Below are positions 59,344-64,000 of a DNA stretch of 64,000 nucleotides, in pieces. Within the stretch, counting starts at the first letter, position 1. Each line of letters opens with the position of its first letter. The DNA comes from Helopsaltes ochotensis (Eukaryota; Chordata; Aves; Passeriformes; Locustellidae): positions 310,251 through 374,250 of the forward strand of contig VXBM01000022.1 of the NCBI GenBank assembly GCA_013400155.1, in the 5' to 3' direction. The notes under the pieces were generated by a model. It searched no databases. It was not told where the DNA came from and saw nothing but the letters and a program-made list of their open reading frames with translations. The position numbers and the translations under genes are program-made.

Positions 59344-61190
59344 TGTATTGGTTTTGGCATGGTTGGTAAAAAAACAATTAGCAATCTTCTTTTGAAATTG
59401 ACAACCAGATTGGCCAGTTAGATACAAGTGTACACCTCTGGGTCACAGGCTTTAAACTCAGGGGGAGTTGGGGAGGCCGCCCTTTCGCTGCTGGCCTGGC
59501 GTGAGGTAACGCCGTGTGGCAGCGGCGGGGCCCGGCTTAGGCCCCGCTGCCCGCGGGTGGCCGGGACGGGGCGGCNNNNNNNNNNNNNNNNNNNNNNNNN
59601 NNNNNNNNNNNNNNNNNNNNNNNNNNNNNNNNNNNNNNNNNNNNNNNNNNNNNNNNNNNNNNNNNNNNNNNNNNNNNNNNNNNNNNNNNNNNNNNNNNNN
59701 NNNNNNNNNNNNNNNNNNNNNNNNNNNNNNNNNNNNNNNNNNNNNNNNNNNNNNNNNNNNNNNNNNNNNNNNNNNNNNNNNNNNNNNNNNNNNNNNNNNN
59801 NNNNNNNNNNNNNNNNNNNNNNNNNNNNNNNNNNNNNNNNNNNNNNNNNNNNNNNNNNNNNNNNNNNNNNNNNNNNNNNNNNNNNNNNNNNNNNNNNNNN
59901 NNNNNNNNNNNNNNNNNNNNNNNNNNNNNNNNNNNNNNNNNNNNNNNNNNNNNNNNNNNNNNNNNNNNNNNNNNNNNNNNNNNNNNNNNNNNNNNNNNNN
60001 NNNNNNNNNNNNNNNNNNNNNNNNNNNNNNNNNNNNNNNNNNNNNNNNNNNNNNNNNNNNNNNNNNNNNNNNNNNNNNNNNNNNNNNNNNNNNNNNNNNN
60101 NNNNNNNNNNNNNNNNNNNNNNNNNNNNNNNNNNNNNNNNNNNNNNNNNNNNNNNNNNNNNNNNNNNNNNNNNNNNNNNNNNTTAATATAAAGCAATTCG
60201 GCTGTTTCGCTTATAACACCGGCCCTGAGGCAGCGCAAAGCGCAGGCCGGGCCGGGCCCGGTCCCACCAGACCGAGCGGTGGGGGAGAAGAGGAGCCCAG
60301 CCACACAGGAGATCACACAGACTGAGACTTTTTTTAAAACTCTGACCCTTCTCAAAGAGAGAGGAAAGGCCAAATTGGAGATATGTAAAGGGACAATATG
60401 AAGATATCAAAGTCAGTAAAGGAAGAGTGACCCCTTAAGTGGAAGAGATGACAAGCTGCCTTAGTTCTAGGCTGAAAATCTCCTTTGATTTTGTGGTAAT
60501 AGACTGTATTATGAATGTGCTAGAGTATTCCTTTAAATAGTGGACTATGAATTGGGGAGATGATTTTGTGGATTTAAGCAAAGGTATCTGATTTACTGAG
60601 TGAATATTGAATTAGAAATTGTAATCTGGTGATCCTATGAGATGTTTGAACAGAGTGAGATGAGAGGAGGCCTTGGCACTGGTGAAGTATGAGAAGGTAT
60701 TTGTTCCCTTAATATGAGAAATCCTTTGCTTGTGGAGTTGTGCATCTTTAAAAGGTGAAACCCTATTGTGAGTTCATGGCCCATACGTAGTCATATGGGA
60801 AAGGCCAAGTGATTTGGAGTGATTGGGAGGTGTCTACAACTGCAGAAGTCCCGGGCGGGCTGCTTTTGTGGGGGTTGGAAGCCACAAACAGACTGTGTCT
60901 GTTGTGGAATTACCAGAAGAAATTAGGAGAGATTTCTCTCTTTCAAAGACTGAGTGAAAGACTTTTTTAAAGTGGTACTGACCTGGAGTTCTGAGTTCTG
61001 TCTCTTTATATTGTTTGTGGGAAAGTGAACTGTTGGTAGGGGGGAGGGGGGTGTTTTTGAAAGGTTTCAATTTTTTTTGTTCTCCTTTTAGTGTATATTA
61101 ATAAATCTATCTTTTCTTGCCTTTAAGTTAAGCCTGTTTTGCCTTTCTTATAATTCTGTTCCACGGTGGAAAAATATTTAGACCACTACA
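59344..61190 (+). mobile_element. Long ERV LTR-like unit containing a sequence gap
   Basis: Starts TGTATTGGTTTTGGCATGG, a typical avian LTR start. It has a TATA-like TATAAAG (60187-60193) just after the gap, then CpG-rich sequence, then AT-rich sequence with a G-rich run (61036-61051) and AATAAA (61100-61105), followed by TTGCCTTTAAGTTAAGCCTGTTTTGCC, typical of LTR U5. CTAC flanks a TG..CA unit of 59344-61185 on both sides, a possible 4-bp target duplication; other ends near 61190 or 61233 are possible. The CpG-rich core could instead belong to a host CpG island. Over 600 bp is unsequenced, so the call is moderate. Confidence 0.5.
59576..60182. other. Assembly gap (607 N)
   Basis: An unbroken run of N. 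Both edges are CpG-rich (left edge CCGGGACGGGGCGGC; right side GCCGGGCCGGGCCCGG at 60246-60261), so the missing sequence is probably GC-rich and hard to sequence. Open frames drawn across it are meaningless. Confidence 1.
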
Positions 61191-64000
61191 CTAATTTTAG
61201 CAAACAGAATTTGGCGAATGTGAAACCACTACAAACTTTGGTGTTTCCACCAGGTTACAAATTATAAAACTTTACACCTACCTACACACCAGTTTCCCTT
61301 ACACTTTCTCGAAGTTAATGTGTGTTTGCTGAAAATCAAAATATGATTTTGGTCAGAGAGTTTGGCAGTATCAAGTTGGACTGCTGTGTTCATGGAATGA
61401 TGGAATGATGGTAGGAATGATGCAAATCTGTCTGCCATTTTACCACAGTGTCAGCACTGCAAGAGTACTGCAGAGTAGGGTAGGGTACTTGTGGCAAGAT
61501 AAAAGACTTCTAGAGCTAAATGAAGGACCTGCAATGGCTTGAGAAAAAGCATAAATAATTAGATACGTTGTCATGCAGATGTTCACTGCTGGGTTACAAA
61601 AGTATTTGGAGAATTAAGGGCAAGTATCTTAAATTTTCAATAGATGGAGCAGAGATTAAGACAGTTTTTATTTCTTCTCTGGGTGATAGAAAATGTTATT
61701 TGATTAGCAAGCTATTTTCTTCATAGTGATTTCATATAAAATATTAAGGAAGAAAATAACTCTCTCTGTTAAATTTGGTTATTAATTAATATGCAGTACT
61801 GGATATTGCTTATGTGGTTTTTGCACATTGGCTTTTCTGAAGTGAAGAATAAGGCAGGCATACAGTAGTTAGGAATTATTTTTTTCTCTTTAACATAAAA
61901 ATTCATACATGAGCCAAACTTTAATGTGGTTGCTACTATTGAAGAGAAACGTGATGTGCATATTGACTGGTGTATCAGCAACCATTAGTGCCACTAACAA
62001 TAAACTACCATGAGAAGAAGCACACTTAAACTGTCAGTGTGCTGGCAGTGGAGAGCCTTTATTTCGCAAGAAAAAGTTTCCTGAACTTGCTTTTCCGATG
62101 AGCAATTCTTTAAAGCGTTGTGAAACCTTTTTAGCATTCAAGAGCTTTTGCATTTGTGCTATTCAGATCAAGTAATGCGGTAGATGTTTCCTTTCCTCAG
62201 GTAATTTGCCTTGGAAATTTTGTTGAGTTGCAGTTGCCTTAACCTTCTTGGAGACAGATGTTTCTAAGGGCAGCAACAAAACGACACTCCTTGCCCTGGC
62301 GCATGGCAAATCTACAAAGCAGCACTCTGGAACATCCTAGCAATTGCTCAGGTCCCTGCATGTCCTCCCCTGTAGCCAGAAAGGAGAATAGGGAGCTGTG
62401 CAGGCAGCACTGAGAAGTGACACTGCACAGGCCAAAGGAAGCAGAAATTCTCCCATGGGGATTTATTTATGTTAATTGATGGAACACGGGGCCCAATGGC
62501 TTTGCCTCACGATGCAACACAAGGGTCTAATTCAACCACTTTCTGAATCAATGTAAAGCAGAGCAATTAAAGAACTAGCAGCATCATTATTATGGTGACC
62601 CTGAACTGGTTTTATGTTCTCATAAAACTCTGTAATTGCAGTCCAAATTTACACAGTAGCACACATTTTGAATCCTTTCAGTACATTTTGTCATTTTCAT
62701 TATCTTATTTTGTACTGTTTTATATGGAAATGTGCCATAACAAAACATACAGTATGACAAAACAACCAATATGACAAACAGCTTTATCACAGAAAATTTT
62801 CTGTTGAGGTGACTGTGGTGTACAGGCTCTGAATCGGGGTTGCTGAGCAGGGAGCTGCAGTGTCCAGGACATGATGGTCCTATGGAGCAGATTAACCTTC
62901 TGCTGGAAGTTATCACAGCAGCCCTCCTGGCTGCTGGGAAAAAGCCAGCTTGCCTTACCTGTAGTTCAAAAAAATGTTTCATCATCCCTTCAGAGGCAGT
63001 TTAGGTTGTTTTAAGCCTTGTGTGTTGATGTGGCTGATGCTAGTAGCAGGCTGCTTTTTAATGCCTTTACAATGGCAGTCAGCCTTCAACAGAGGAAAGG
63101 AAACGAACTGACGTTAACTATGTTTTAAATCACCACACTGAGTTATCAGCAGTCATCTGTTAGAACTCAAGATCCCAATAGATCATGGTAAATGGTATTA
63201 CACAGAGAAAAAAGGCATTCTGGGGGCAGAGACATTTAAAAAGTGATTTTTTTATAGATTATATATGCTGTTTCCATTAAACTCATCCATTAGCACTTAT
63301 CTATTTCATATGCTCTAAAGCCTGTTTCTTAGTCCTCAATATACCCTCATAGTGATTGTTCTGATCACATATTGTAACTGGGATTGCAAATTCTTTCAGG
63401 AAAAAAGTGGAAAAAAAAATCATGAGCAGAAAAAATATTGTATAGCCTGATTCTTACTTGGTCTGAAATCTTGATTATTAAATTATAAACAAAAACCTGC
63501 TGAAATTGCTTTTTTCAATAAAAATGTTGGTTTTAGCTAAATGAAATTAAAACTGTTGGTTATCTATCAAGTTCTCAGCAATTTGGAGGAAGGAAACATT
63601 CTATCATCTTAAAGTCTGTCTTGGCAGAACAGCAGAATCTTCTACTTCATTGAAAAAATAATGTAGAAAAAATGTATTAGTCGTAGTCTTTGACAGAAAA
63701 AAGTACATTTTTTTTTCTGGAGGGAAAAAAATCTATTTCCAGCTAGCTGTAGCCTTCTTGCCTCTACTCAATAAAACCCCCAAAAAAGGTTGAAATAAAA
63801 CTAGGAAAATAGATGGGGAAGAATGGAATTTCACAGTGTTCTGCAACCATCTTGGAACACTATCTCTTAGAAAAATGCAGTGCTCCACCTTTTTGCAATA
63901 TCCTGGGAACTTGCTTTGCACCAAAAAGAAATAGACTAGGAGCAGTTAGTTCCCCCTCTCAAACATCTCTCTTGTAGCAATTCTCTCTGCTTTTCCATAT
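61191..64000. other. Unassigned AT-rich DNA to the window end
   Basis: No gene or clear repeat recognised. GGAATGAT units are repeated at 61396-61420. The stretch 62280-62460 is GC-richer without an identifiable element. Frames are short. Confidence 0.5.

Noticed and set aside
59428..60373. Open frames of 252-278 codons on both strands across the gap
   Set aside because: They are mostly N. Only short real sequence supports each end, and no motif is visible.

Overview
The window reads as vertebrate nuclear DNA, almost certainly from a bird. It is AT-rich and shows no continuous protein-coding gene. Its recognisable content is CR1 LINE fragments (several ending in the degenerate ATTCTRTG-type octamer) and long terminal repeats (LTRs) of endogenous retroviruses (ERVs) of types common in neoavian, especially songbird, genomes. 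Family calls rest on recalled consensus features, not on a search. No host exon, tRNA, rRNA, snRNA or CRISPR array could be supported. The window is best read as intergenic or deep intronic sequence.

Layout. 1-85 is a (TTCCC)n array lying against an LTR end; 87-553 is an LTR composite whose two halves face opposite ways. 3527-4082 is an antisense CR1. About 4.1-18.9 kb is mostly unassigned AT-rich DNA with hairpins, small tandem duplications and two patches that look like decayed reading frames (9.3-9.6 kb and 10.6-11.05 kb). 18.97-19.48 kb is a palindrome-rich, LTR-like segment, followed by an internally deleted sense CR1 (19.5-19.92 kb) and a minus-strand frame remnant (19.99-20.5 kb). 21.49-21.6 kb is a CR1 tail. 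26.88-29.58 kb is the largest element: an antisense CR1 with a broken ORF2 covering the endonuclease C-terminus, the linker and the reverse transcriptase. 33.54-34.56 kb is a full-length solo LTR with a near-perfect 5-bp target duplication. 35.38-35.95 kb is a sense CR1 tail, and 40.25-41.06 kb a minus-strand LTR. 52.43-54.27 kb is a layered ERV cluster: a minus-strand LTR with an adjoining primer-binding-site-like sequence, a second LTR nested inside it, and a third plus-strand LTR fragment abutting it. 56.58-56.82 kb is a CR1 tail. 59.34-61.19 kb is a long, partly CpG-rich LTR-like unit interrupted by a 607-bp run of N.

The elements do not work together as a pathway; the window records successive retrotransposon insertions and decay. 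No new biological system could be supported. The items most worth checking are the layered LTR cluster, the inverted LTR at the left edge, the palindrome cluster at 19.0 kb, the decayed reading frames near 9-11 kb and 20 kb, a small island with a strong Kozak ATG at 13.45 kb, and the CpG-rich sequence flanking the gap.
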